Positions 17,822 to 25,988 of a stretch of 64,000 nucleotides of DNA are shown piece after piece. Position 1 is the stretch's first letter. Every line of letters begins with the position of its first letter. Made by a program: the position numbers and the translations under genes. The stretch lies in contig CP029329.1 of NCBI GenBank assembly GCA_003129525.1, positions 275,001 through 339,000 of the forward strand. Reading direction: 5' to 3'. The notes under the pieces were generated by a model. The model had not been told where the DNA came from and made no database searches. It saw nothing but the letters and a program-made list of their open reading frames with translations. The stretch is from Clostridium beijerinckii. GTDB taxonomy: Bacteria; Bacillota; Clostridia; Clostridiales; Clostridiaceae.

Positions 17822-18658
17822 TTATTCCTTTAATTCATCTGAAAATACTCTTTCAATATGTATTGCAAGATATCCAATTTCTACTTCTTTAATTTCTTTG
17901 TTTAATTCACTGCCTAATTTTTTGCAGATATCTTCAGCAATTTTAAATGACTTTTTAAACCGTTCCTTAATATAATCATTCATATCAAGCTTTAATACTT
18001 CACCCTTTAATGTTCTTGCTGTCATATATTTAATATGACTCATAAGACGATTATAGGATAAAGATTCAATATCTATTGTCTTTCCAATGTTCTTTTCAAT
18101 AGATGTAATACAACTTCTGACAAGCATTGCCATTTCCATTGCCTGCGATATTTTTTCATTTCCCAGGCTTGAATGAATATGAAGTGCTATATAACCAATC
18201 TCATCTTCATTTATCTCAACATCTACTGCTTCTTTTATGATGTCTTTTCCCTTGCATGCTACTTCATATTCTTCTGAGAATAAAGCTCTAATGTCTGGTG
18301 TTAAAGGATTGCTTATATGTTCATTATTTTTTATTCTTTTAACTGCAAATGCAATATGATCTGCAAGAGGGCATAAAATGTTCTCATCTACTTCTTTAAA
18401 TTTTTTTTGTGCTTCCGTAATGATAGCACTGGCAATTTCTAAAAACTTTGGTTCAATATTATTTATTATCTCTTTAGTTGAACCTCTTTCTGTTTCTTGT
18501 TGCAATAGATATATATGGGTATCCTCCGGTGCTTCCATACGTTCATTCACCTTTTTCCCAAAACCTATACCTTTTCCAAGCAATATATGTTCCTTATTCG
18601 TATCCATATCTATAGCCAGTACCCCATTATGATTTAATGCCTTTATCACTCTGAACAT
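17822..18658 (-). CDS. glcT: BglG-family transcriptional antiterminator (GlcT-like)
   Basis: This is a 278-residue RNA-binding antiterminator. Residues 1-55 form the co-antiterminator (CAT) RNA-binding domain (RVIKALNHNGVLAID, LGKGIGFGKKVNE). Residues about 65-170 and 175-278 are two PTS regulation domains with conserved His (PLADHIAFAV, YIALHIHSSLG, LMSHIKYM, YLAIHIERVF) for phosphorylation by HPr and EII. It sits 120 bp (corrected start) after a glucose-type EIICBA gene, itself behind a RAT element and terminator. The obvious target is that leader, and also the near-identical leader at 29.6 kb. GlcT versus a NAG-specific paralogue cannot be decided from sequence. Confidence 0.9.
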   Translation of the reverse strand: MFRVIKALNHNGVLAIDMDTNKEHILLGKGIGFGKKVNERMEAPEDTHIYLLQQETERGSTKEIINNIEPKFLEIASAIITEAQKKFKEVDENILCPLADHIAFAVKRIKNNEHISNPLTPDIRALFSEEYEVACKGKDIIKEAVDVEINEDEIGYIALHIHSSLGNEKISQAMEMAMLVRSCITSIEKNIGKTIDIESLSYNRLMSHIKYMTARTLKGEVLKLDMNDYIKERFKKSFKIAEDICKKLGSELNKEIKEVEIGYLAIHIERVFSDELKE

Positions 18659-18679
18659 TTTATGCCTCCTCTTTACATG

Positions 18680-20800
18680 TTATTCAAATACATCAATGGC
18701 GATTATTGCTTCTCCAGCTTTTATCTCACCTGCATTTAATAAACGTACTTTTTGTTTATTGCTTAATGCTGTGCAAATTATTGGTGATGCAATAGATGGT
18801 GCATTAGCTTTTATGAATTCTAAGTCAAAACTTAATAATTTATCACCCATCTTTACCTTATCTCCATCTTTTACAAAAGTTTCAAAGCCTTTTCCATCTA
18901 GATTTACTGTATCTATACCTATATGAATAAGTAATTCAAGTCCATTAATTGTTGTTAATCCTACTGCATGTTTTGATGGAAATACAAAACTTATTTCTCC
19001 ATCTGCTGGTGCTACAACAGTACCATCAGTTGGAATAACTACAACTCCATCTCCCATCATCTTGTTTGCAAATGCTGCATCTGGAGCTTCTGATAAATCT
19101 TTAGCAACACCTGTTAATGGACTGTTTAAGATTATTGTATTAATAACTTTTTCTTGAATTTCTTTTTCTTGTACTTTTTCTTCTTTATTTTCTTCTACTG
19201 TATTTATAGAAACTTCTTCATTTGGAGCTATAACTAAGTAATCTTCTAAATTTGATTTTATAACTGTTACTCTTGGTCCATATATAATTTGAACTCCAAC
19301 ACCTTTATGGATTAATCCTGAAGCTCCTGATTGTTTTAATAACGCTTCATTTACTAATTCCGATTTATGTACTGTACAACGTAATCTTGTTGCACAACAG
19401 TCAACATCTGAAATATTCTTCTTTCCACCAAGACCTTGACATATCATAGCTGAAAGTTCATCTACATTATCAGCATTTTTCTTTGCTTCTAGATCACTTC
19501 TATTGTAAAGTTTCACTTCTTCATTATCATCACGTCCTGGAGTCTTTAAATCTAATTTCTTAATTAATAAAGAGAATAATAAATAGTATACTACAAAATA
19601 TACAACACCTACAACTATAACCCATATCCAACTTGTCTTTGCATTTCCTTGTAAGATACCAAATAGAAATAAATCAATAAATCCACCAGAGAAGGTCATA
19701 CCTACTCCAACGTTCAACATGTGCATAAACATATATGCAAGTCCTGCAAATACACAGTGAATTCCATATAATAATGGTGCAACAAATAAAAATGTAAATT
19801 CAATTGGTTCTGTAATACCTGTAAGCATTGAAGTCAATGCTGCAGATAGTAACAATCCGCCTACTTGTTTTCTCTTTTCTGGTCTAGCACATCTGTACAT
19901 TGCAAGTGCTGCTCCAGGTAAACCAAATATCATAAGTGGAAATTTACCTGACATAAATCTTGTTGCAGAAATACTAAAATGCGTTATTCCTGGAGTCGCA
20001 AGTTCTGCAAAGAAAATATTTTGAGCTCCTTCGATAACCTTTCCACCAACTTCAGCTGTACCACCAACTGCTGTTTGCCAGAATGGTAAATAGAATACAT
20101 GATGAAGACCAAAAGGTATTAATAAACGTTCCATTAAACCATAAACCCATGTTCCTGCATAACCTGATGCGAGTACTATCTCTCCAACTTTATAAATACC
20201 TGCTTGAACTGGAGGCCAAGCATAAAACATTAAGATTCCAACAATTAAATATGTTACTGCACTTACAATTGGCACAAATCTAGTTCCACCAAAGAATGAT
20301 AATACCTGTGGTAATTCAATTTTGTAAAATCTATTATGTAGTGCTGCTACACCAAGTCCTACAATAATGCCACCAAAAACGCCCATTTGTAACGAAGTAA
20401 TACCAAGTACTGAAGTTGCTGCACCGCTAAGAAGAACATCAGTACCACCATTAATATTAATCATAGCACCTATTGATGCATGCATAATAAAGAATGCAAT
20501 TGCTGCGGCTAGTGCTGCAACTTCTTTTTCTTTTTTTGACATACCTATTGCAACACCCATTGCAAATAGTAAAGGCAAATTTCCAAACACTACACTTCCT
20601 GCAGCATTCATTACAGAAAGAATTGAATAAACAAATGTACCAGGTCCGATTAAATTAGTAAGCCCATAAGCTTCAAGCATTGTTGCATTAGTAAATGAGC
20701 CACCTACACCTAAAAATAGTCCCGCAACTGGTAAAATTGCAATTGGAAGCATAAATGATCTTCCTACACGTTGTAAAACACCAAAAATTTTGTCTTTCAT
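18680..20800 (-). CDS. ptsG: PTS EIICBA, glucose/N-acetylglucosamine family
   Basis: This one-chain sugar permease phosphorylates its substrate during uptake. The order is IIC (about 1-400, ten or so helices; GKFPLMIFGLPGAALAMY and LTGITEPIEFTFLFVAP), IIB (about 430-510; phospho-Cys in SDVDCCATRLRCTV) and IIA (about 555-706; catalytic His in LELLIHIGIDTVNLDG). An upstream ATG at 20863 lies in the leader. The ATG at 20800 after AAAAGGAG gives the family N-terminus MKDKIFGVLQRVGR. Regulation is by antitermination through the leader described separately, with the glcT-like gene next downstream. The sugar is glucose or N-acetylglucosamine. Confidence 0.93.
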   Translation of the reverse strand: MKDKIFGVLQRVGRSFMLPIAILPVAGLFLGVGGSFTNATMLEAYGLTNLIGPGTFVYSILSVMNAAGSVVFGNLPLLFAMGVAIGMSKKEKEVAALAAAIAFFIMHASIGAMININGGTDVLLSGAATSVLGITSLQMGVFGGIIVGLGVAALHNRFYKIELPQVLSFFGGTRFVPIVSAVTYLIVGILMFYAWPPVQAGIYKVGEIVLASGYAGTWVYGLMERLLIPFGLHHVFYLPFWQTAVGGTAEVGGKVIEGAQNIFFAELATPGITHFSISATRFMSGKFPLMIFGLPGAALAMYRCARPEKRKQVGGLLLSAALTSMLTGITEPIEFTFLFVAPLLYGIHCVFAGLAYMFMHMLNVGVGMTFSGGFIDLFLFGILQGNAKTSWIWVIVVGVVYFVVYYLLFSLLIKKLDLKTPGRDDNEEVKLYNRSDLEAKKNADNVDELSAMICQGLGGKKNISDVDCCATRLRCTVHKSELVNEALLKQSGASGLIHKGVGVQIIYGPRVTVIKSNLEDYLVIAPNEEVSINTVEENKEEKVQEKEIQEKVINTIILNSPLTGVAKDLSEAPDAAFANKMMGDGVVVIPTDGTVVAPADGEISFVFPSKHAVGLTTINGLELLIHIGIDTVNLDGKGFETFVKDGDKVKMGDKLLSFDLEFIKANAPSIASPIICTALSNKQKVRLLNAGEIKAGEAIIAIDVFE

Positions 20801-20862
20801 GACTTTTCTCCTTTTTATATAATTATTTTCGTATATTAGGATGTTTTTGAATACTTTGCACA

Positions 20863-20941
20863 CAAAAAAGCATCAACTAACATAAACATCTCCCAATATT
20901 TATGTATAGTTAATGCCTGCTTACCAGTTACCAGTTACATA
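20863..20941 (-). promoter_or_regulatory. RAT antiterminator site and leader terminator of the PTS gene
   Basis: On the minus strand AACTGGTAAGCAGGCATTAA (about 20911-20932) matches the ribonucleic antiterminator (RAT) pattern bound by BglG-family proteins. It overlaps the 5' arm of a terminator (GCATTAACTATACATAAATA with ATGTTTATGTTAGTTGATGC, then T6; 20864-20916). A seven-base tandem duplication (GTAACTG) precedes the RAT core. A second element downstream (AAACATCC) could pair with GATGTTT of the terminator arm. Confidence 0.85.
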
Positions 20942-20957
20942 CTATATCATTAACTTT

Positions 20958-20986
20958 AATCTACCACATTTAAAATCATCGGTCAA
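20958..20986 (-). promoter_or_regulatory. Promoter of the PTS gene
   Basis: TTGACC (20981-20986) and TAGATT (20958-20963) are separated by exactly 17 bp on the minus strand and sit just upstream of the RAT leader. The same arrangement with almost the same spacer precedes the YczE-type gene. Confidence 0.7.
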
Positions 20987-21089
20987 GGTTTTCGTTTATA
21001 TTCATTTCATCATACGACATTATTATATATATTTCTTACAATTTTCATATTCATAAAAAAATATTATTTATTATTTTATAAGTACACTA

Positions 21090-22223
21090 TCATTCACCAT
21101 ATTTTTTACTATATTTCACCTGTAATTTTATATTGGGATGTTTTTTACAAAACTGACTAATTACAAAATAGCAACTTGGGCATGGTTCCCATTTACTATA
21201 CAAAATAAGATTTCCTTCATTTTTCAATTCTTTTGCTTCTATTTGTTTATGTATTTCTTCGATTATCTTTTTTTCGCTATCGTTAACTCTGTTATATCCA
21301 GTTCCTAGCTTACCTAATTTATTAACTTTACAACTTTTAAAAATTGCCGAATCTTTTGTTGGTGCAGTGCAATAATCTATTATATTATTACTACCACTTA
21401 TTGCTTTAAATTCCTTATTATCATATATTGCTACTGCTATGTTTATAGTATCCTGTAGAGCTTTACTTTGATCTATTTTTAATGTTGTTTTTTCTTTTTC
21501 GCAAACTTTCATATATTTATTCATATTCTTTATTAAACGTTGCATTCTTGGTATGTTGTTACTTAAATATTCATGATACTCTACCGAGCCCTTCTTTGCT
21601 TTAATATATTCATAATTTATTTTTTTAGGTATTTCTATAGATATTGTTTTAGTTTTAGTTTGCGCATTATATGTTTCTTTTATGCCTTCTTTTCTAATAA
21701 GAACCATTTTTTTCAGTAGTTCAATATCTTTTGCATAAATATAGTCCTTATCTAATTCTTTTTCTAAATTATCCAATTTTGCTTTCTCGTCTTCATTTAT
21801 TATTCCAGATATATTGCTTTTTATTTCTTCTATGGCTTTTATGATATCTTCAACATTATCTTGAGAGCCCATCACCCGTTCATATTCAATTCTATCTATA
21901 TTTAGTTTTTTTATTTTACTTATTTTTTCACACAATTTGTCATGTTCATTTTCAAATAATATCATTTTTTCTATATAGTCCATAAAATCTCTAATATCAT
22001 TTGCTCTATATGTAATCTCAGTATCCTGAAGGCACATATGCAATCTCTCTATTACACTATTATCCACTTCAAAAGTCCTTATAATTTTTTCTTTAAATTT
22101 TTCTTCCTCAAATTCATTTATCTTATATCCTTCTGATTTTAATGCATCCTTAAAATCATTTAAATTATTAATTCTTATTCGTTCTTTTTTTATCTTCTTT
22201 AAAGTCATATTTCTTTGTATCAT
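21090..22223 (-). CDS. Deaminase-fold protein of the bacterial toxin-deaminase type
   Basis: This is a protein of about 377 residues with no signal peptide or membrane segment. Residues 1-200 are charged and helical with coiled-coil character. The last 130 residues look like the zinc nucleic-acid/nucleotide deaminase fold: NDSEKKIIEEI (a D-x-E version of the H/C-x-E catalytic motif) and, 30 residues later, EPCPSCYFVISQF (P-C-x-x-C zinc ligands). This C-terminus resembles toxin domains of polymorphic toxin systems. The ATG at 22223 follows GAGGTGGG closely; an upstream GTG is possible. An ankyrin gene lies 108 bp upstream and ssrA beyond it. Substrate and role (toxin, defence, enzyme) are unknown. 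Confidence 0.65.
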   Translation of the reverse strand: MIQRNMTLKKIKKERIRINNLNDFKDALKSEGYKINEFEEEKFKEKIIRTFEVDNSVIERLHMCLQDTEITYRANDIRDFMDYIEKMILFENEHDKLCEKISKIKKLNIDRIEYERVMGSQDNVEDIIKAIEEIKSNISGIINEDEKAKLDNLEKELDKDYIYAKDIELLKKMVLIRKEGIKETYNAQTKTKTISIEIPKKINYEYIKAKKGSVEYHEYLSNNIPRMQRLIKNMNKYMKVCEKEKTTLKIDQSKALQDTINIAVAIYDNKEFKAISGSNNIIDYCTAPTKDSAIFKSCKVNKLGKLGTGYNRVNDSEKKIIEEIHKQIEAKELKNEGNLILYSKWEPCPSCYFVISQFCKKHPNIKLQVKYSKKYGE

Positions 22224-22330
22224 ACCCACCTCTTATCTTTTGAGCCCATGTTAGAAAAAGTAATGCAATATTTATTATTCAAGTATCAATATAATTAACA
22301 TGTAACATTTTGTATATCATGCTCTTAAAC

Positions 22331-22960
22331 TTAGCTTATTTTCCCACCATATTTTATTAATATATCTTCTATCTCTTTATTTTTGCACAGATATAATGGC
22401 GTATGTCCTTCATTATTTTTGGAATTTATATTAAACCCAAGAGAGATAAGAATTTTAAAAAAATCTTCAAAAATTTCAGTATTACAGTTCAAAAAATCAT
22501 GATGTAATAAGTTATTGTTATATTTATCAGTATGTTTGATATCTGCTCCATATTTCACAAGAAGGTTCAAAAGTTCTACTGAATAATTAAAACTACAATA
22601 AAAAACAGGAGTTTTACCTGATATATTTTCAGCATTTACTTTAGCTCCTCTATCTAACAACAATTCAACAACATCAATTTTAGGTTTTGCTCTTGCACAT
22701 ATTCTATGCAAAGGTGTTTCTTTCAGGTAACTTTGATAGCTGTTGATGTCTGCACCACTATTTATTAAAAGTTCTATTACTCCGAAATAATTGTTTTCAC
22801 AATTATCTATTGCTAAATGAAGCAGGCTCTTATTATCATATTTTTTATTAACATCACCTACATTTTTCAAGAAAATTTTAAGTTCATTCAAATTCCCCTC
22901 TTCTATTATTTTTAAAATAGATTTTGGCTTTGAACCAAACAAAATATCATGAATTTTCAT
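22331..22960 (-). CDS. Ankyrin-repeat protein
   Basis: This is a 209-residue protein. A short N-terminal segment (1-33) is followed by about five ankyrin repeats (for example SLLHLAIDNC, ETPLHRICARA, KTPVFYCSFN, NNLLHHDFL, HTPLYLCKN), each with the GADIN/GAKVN-type turn. It has no enzymatic motif and presumably binds a protein. It is the first gene of a two-gene cassette with the deaminase-fold gene, 3' of ssrA. Ankyrin proteins are known among immunity proteins of polymorphic toxins, which makes a neutralising or regulatory role plausible here. That is inference. Start at 22960 follows AGGAGG. Confidence 0.8.
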   Translation of the reverse strand: MKIHDILFGSKPKSILKIIEEGNLNELKIFLKNVGDVNKKYDNKSLLHLAIDNCENNYFGVIELLINSGADINSYQSYLKETPLHRICARAKPKIDVVELLLDRGAKVNAENISGKTPVFYCSFNYSVELLNLLVKYGADIKHTDKYNNNLLHHDFLNCNTEIFEDFFKILISLGFNINSKNNEGHTPLYLCKNKEIEDILIKYGGKIS

Positions 22961-23111
22961 GATAATTACCTCCTAATATTGTACCAACATAATCATATAA
23001 TATAAATATATCAAACTTTAAATCACTGACTTCTTGTTGTTACTCTTATTTTTACTTAATCATTATATTTTAAAATTATTCCTCACCTCTTATTTCCAAA
23101 TCATTGCAAAG

Positions 23112-23154
23112 TAAAAAATCCCCGTCAATACTTAATTAGTATTGTCGAGGATAT
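23112..23154 (-). terminator. Terminator of ssrA
   Basis: ATCC-CG-CAATACT pairs with AGTATTG-CG-GGAT, followed on the minus strand by T6. It lies directly after the mature tmRNA 3' end. Confidence 0.85.
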
Positions 23155-23157
23155 GCT

Positions 23158-23513
23158 TGGTGGAGGCGAGGGGTATCGAACCCCTGTCCGAAAGCAGCTG
23201 AATTTGCCTTTCTCCGAGTGCAGTCTAAGTTTTAAGATTCCCCAAAAGCATCGCCCTTAGACAGGCTATACTTTCCGGTAGCTTCATAAATACCCCTTTA
23301 GCTCAAAGCTTTGCTAAACTTCGTTTCCTACTTAATGACACCAGTTATCCAAGCCGTAGGCAACCTGGGCTGATGAGTAGCTTTAAACTAAGCTGCTATT
23401 GCAAAATTGTCTTCTGCGTTTACATTAGTGCATACTTGATTTGCGAGGACACATGCTTCCCTCGACTCGCTTAACAAACCCTATCCCACCCCCGTCGAAG
23501 CCAAGGCGCCCCC
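23158..23513 (-). ncRNA. ssrA: tmRNA
   Basis: tmRNA rescues stalled ribosomes by trans-translation. The 5' end GGGGGCGCC and 3' end CGCCTCCACCA form the tRNA-like acceptor stem with encoded CCA, and the T-arm reads GGGGTTCGATACCCC. Inside, the resume codon GCA opens a tag frame encoding AEDNFAIAA followed by TAG (near 23388-23417), a typical clostridial tag. Total mature length is 356 nt. The region just beyond the 3' end carries the ankyrin/deaminase pair. ssrA 3' ends are common integration sites, but I found no repeated att copy. Confidence 0.97.
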
Positions 23514-23573
23514 ACGTTGAAGATGGTTTAAAAACAAATTCAATTTTCAAAGAATAGTCATCTTATATTTCTT

Positions 23574-23602
23574 ATTCTATATCAATCAATGGACACTGTC
23601 AA
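23574..23602 (-). promoter_or_regulatory. ssrA promoter
   Basis: TTGACA (23597-23602) and TAGAAT (23574-23579) with a 17-bp spacer, a near-consensus vegetative promoter. Transcription would begin about 55 bases before the mature 5' end, as expected for an RNase P-processed precursor. Confidence 0.8.
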
Positions 23603-23739
23603 CTGGAACATTGTTACTCTGCTATAATCAAAACTCCATAAAACCCGCATTATAACTATAAATAAGAGTCTTAAGGTGAATGTATAAATTTTATATTTGA
23701 AAACATTAACTTTCCATGTAATCATTTTATATCCAGCTT

Positions 23740-25557
23740 TTACTTTATTTCAATTGCAATCATTGTACAATCATCTTCTAATTTTCCATTTTCTAGTATA
23801 GTATCATCTAAAAATTCATCTATATACTCTTTAAACTTATATATACTAACTTTTTTCATATATCTTTGTACAATTTTATCTTCATCCAATATAAAATCTA
23901 ATCCATCAGAAAAAAAGAACACTCTATCCCCAGATTCAAAAGAGATTATCATTTCAGAAAATTCACTATTTTCAAACATGCCTAAAAAAGCACCTTCAAT
24001 AATTTTTTCTTCTACATCTTTATCTTTCTTTTGAAAAATAAATTGATTTATTCCTGCTCCAACTACTTTAAGTTCTTTTTTATTAAAATCCATACTAAAG
24101 CAGCATACAGCAATATAATTTTCCTCATAATAAGTCACCAATTTTTTATTTAAATTATTAACTATATTAATTGGATCATGTGTTATAGCCATTTCTTGAA
24201 GAAATAAAATATCTAATGCAGATATATTAAGAGCTGCTGATACTCCTTTTCCTCTAACATCTATGACTATTCCTATAATTAATTCCTCGCTTATTTTATG
24301 GATGTGATAAAAATCACCACTAATAGTATTCGCTGGTACATATATACTTACAGTATTAATAAACTCCTCTGCTGGGAAACATTTTTGTAGCGTTTTCCGT
24401 TGTAAATCAGCAGCTTTATTTAACTCTTGTTTAATCTTAGTAATATCTCTTATAACTGCTAAAATAGCCGGATTACCATCATCTTCTATATAACTACAAG
24501 ATATCTGCAAATTAGTTAATTTGCTATCAGAAAAATCAAACTCATAATCATAAGTATCTTTTATTTTTTTTTGCGATATTATATTTCTAAATCGTTTGTG
24601 TAGAGCTTTTATATGTTTATCTTGGAAATATTTATATACATTACTATCAATAATTTCACTATGATCTAACCCAATTAAATTACAAGCCTCCTGATTTGCT
24701 AAAACAATTTTATTGTCTACTATAATAACTATAGGATCATGAAAATTATTAAGAATTTGTTTATATCTTTTTTTACCGTCTTGAAGTATTTTATCAAGAA
24801 TCTTTTTTTCAGTAATATCCCTAAGTCTTTCAACAATAAATAATATTTCTCCATCTTCATCTAATACTGGATTGTAACAGATATCCATAAACTTATTCAC
24901 TTCTGGAATATACCTTTCCTTGGTAATCATTTGCTTGGTTTTAATAACTTCTTCAAAATAACAATTTATACATTTTTCTTTTCTAGATAAAATTTCATAG
25001 CACATTTTGCCCTTTACTTCTTGTGGAGTTGTATTATAAAAACTATAGGCTGCTTCATTGAAAAAAGCTATTGTATAATCTGGATTATACACTCTTATAA
25101 TATCAGGAATACCTTTCATAATTCCATTAATATTTTTTACTATATTTTTATTTTTAGTAACATCAATAGCAATAATTAAAATATATTTCTTTTTATTATC
25201 TATAAAATAAAATATATTTGCTTCAACATAAATATATTTTCCACATTTGGATTTTAGCATCATATCAACTTTATCACATCTTTTATGAATTATATTTCTA
25301 TATAACTCTAAAACAGTTCCTTTTTTATCAAAGATAAAAATATCTGAAGGTTTTAAATCAGTAAAGTTTTCCTTTGAATATCCTAAGCTGCTACATGCCT
25401 TACTATTAACATCTATAAAGCATTTGGGTGCAAATAATTCATCAACTTCTAAAACAAATGCTAATTCATTTATTTTATCCCAAAGCTCTTTATAATTATT
25501 AATATTCAGTTCTATATTTTTATCTAACATTGCTACATCATCTTTGCTTCTATACAT
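23740..25557 (-). CDS. PAS-sensor PP2C (SpoIIE-type) serine phosphatase
   Basis: This is a 605-residue cytosolic sensor phosphatase. Three PAS regions are visible: about 20-135 (VELDELFAPKCFIDVNSKACSSLGY-like), 150-250 (IRVYNPDYTIAFFNEAAYSFY, with two Cys) and 265-375 (IVIIVDNKIVLANQEACNLIG). Residues about 395-605 are the SpoIIE phosphatase domain with metal-binding Asp in SGDFYH, VIDVRGKGVSAA and FFSDGLDF. It would dephosphorylate the STAS protein encoded just upstream, resetting a partner switch. A terminator separates it from that gene, so its level can be set independently. Confidence 0.88.
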   Translation of the reverse strand: MYRSKDDVAMLDKNIELNINNYKELWDKINELAFVLEVDELFAPKCFIDVNSKACSSLGYSKENFTDLKPSDIFIFDKKGTVLELYRNIIHKRCDKVDMMLKSKCGKYIYVEANIFYFIDNKKKYILIIAIDVTKNKNIVKNINGIMKGIPDIIRVYNPDYTIAFFNEAAYSFYNTTPQEVKGKMCYEILSRKEKCINCYFEEVIKTKQMITKERYIPEVNKFMDICYNPVLDEDGEILFIVERLRDITEKKILDKILQDGKKRYKQILNNFHDPIVIIVDNKIVLANQEACNLIGLDHSEIIDSNVYKYFQDKHIKALHKRFRNIISQKKIKDTYDYEFDFSDSKLTNLQISCSYIEDDGNPAILAVIRDITKIKQELNKAADLQRKTLQKCFPAEEFINTVSIYVPANTISGDFYHIHKISEELIIGIVIDVRGKGVSAALNISALDILFLQEMAITHDPINIVNNLNKKLVTYYEENYIAVCCFSMDFNKKELKVVGAGINQFIFQKKDKDVEEKIIEGAFLGMFENSEFSEMIISFESGDRVFFFSDGLDFILDEDKIVQRYMKKVSIYKFKEYIDEFLDDTILENGKLEDDCTMIAIEIK

Positions 25558-25625
25558 AACCCCAATTATCCTTTCAATCTAAATTACTTTTATCATAAGA
25601 ATTTAGATATTTTTCATAAATATCT

Positions 25626-25680
25626 AAAAAAATAGTTGTCTCAATGCAAACTATATAAGCATATTGGACCACTATTTTTT
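25626..25680 (-). terminator. Terminator between the STAS and phosphatase genes
   Basis: AAAAAATAGT-GTC pairs with GAC-ACTATTTTTT around a further paired loop. T7 follows on the minus strand. It would stop most transcripts after the STAS gene. Confidence 0.75.
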
Positions 25681-25692
25681 CACTTCTACTAT

Positions 25693-25977
25693 TTATGAAT
25701 TTATTTGAAATACCTTATCCAATCTTGTAAGCTTAAATAACTTTTCAACTTCTGGTTTTAGCGACTTTAATTTTATACTTCCACCATTTTCAGTACATTT
25801 CTTATAAATTGATACCAATGCTCCAAGACCAGTACTATCTATAAAATCACACCCACTAAAATTAAAAGTAAAGTCTTTATGCCCATCTTCCATTAGTTTA
25901 TTTACGTTAATTCTAAATATTGCAACTTCATCTACAACAAAGTTTTTAGGTATATTTATATTAAAATTATTTTCCAT
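25693..25977 (-). CDS. STAS-domain anti-sigma factor antagonist
   Basis: This 94-residue single-domain protein of the SpoIIAA/RsbV type has the phosphorylatable Ser in FIDSTGLGALVSIYKKC (about residue 48). It would be phosphorylated by the HATPase protein encoded upstream and dephosphorylated by the PAS-SpoIIE phosphatase. The ATG at 25977 is preferred over the TTG at 25980 because of GAGGTGAG spacing. It starts 11 bp after the chemoreceptor stop, so the two are translationally close. No sigma factor gene is nearby. The output may be a sigma factor elsewhere or a non-transcriptional partner. Confidence 0.9.
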   Translation of the reverse strand: MENNFNINIPKNFVVDEVAIFRINVNKLMEDGHKDFTFNFSGCDFIDSTGLGALVSIYKKCTENGGSIKLKSLKPEVEKLFKLTRLDKVFQINS

Positions 25978-25988
25978 CAATTCTCACC

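Noticed and set aside
20801-20863. N-terminal extension of the PTS EIICBA
   Set aside because: It translates the 3' part of the antitermination leader; AAAAGGAG and family length place the start at 20800.
23158-23513. An integrated island at ssrA with attachment repeats
   Set aside because: No copy of the tmRNA 3'-end sequence was found within the ankyrin/deaminase region, and no integrase is present. The cassette may be old or may not have arrived by site-specific integration.
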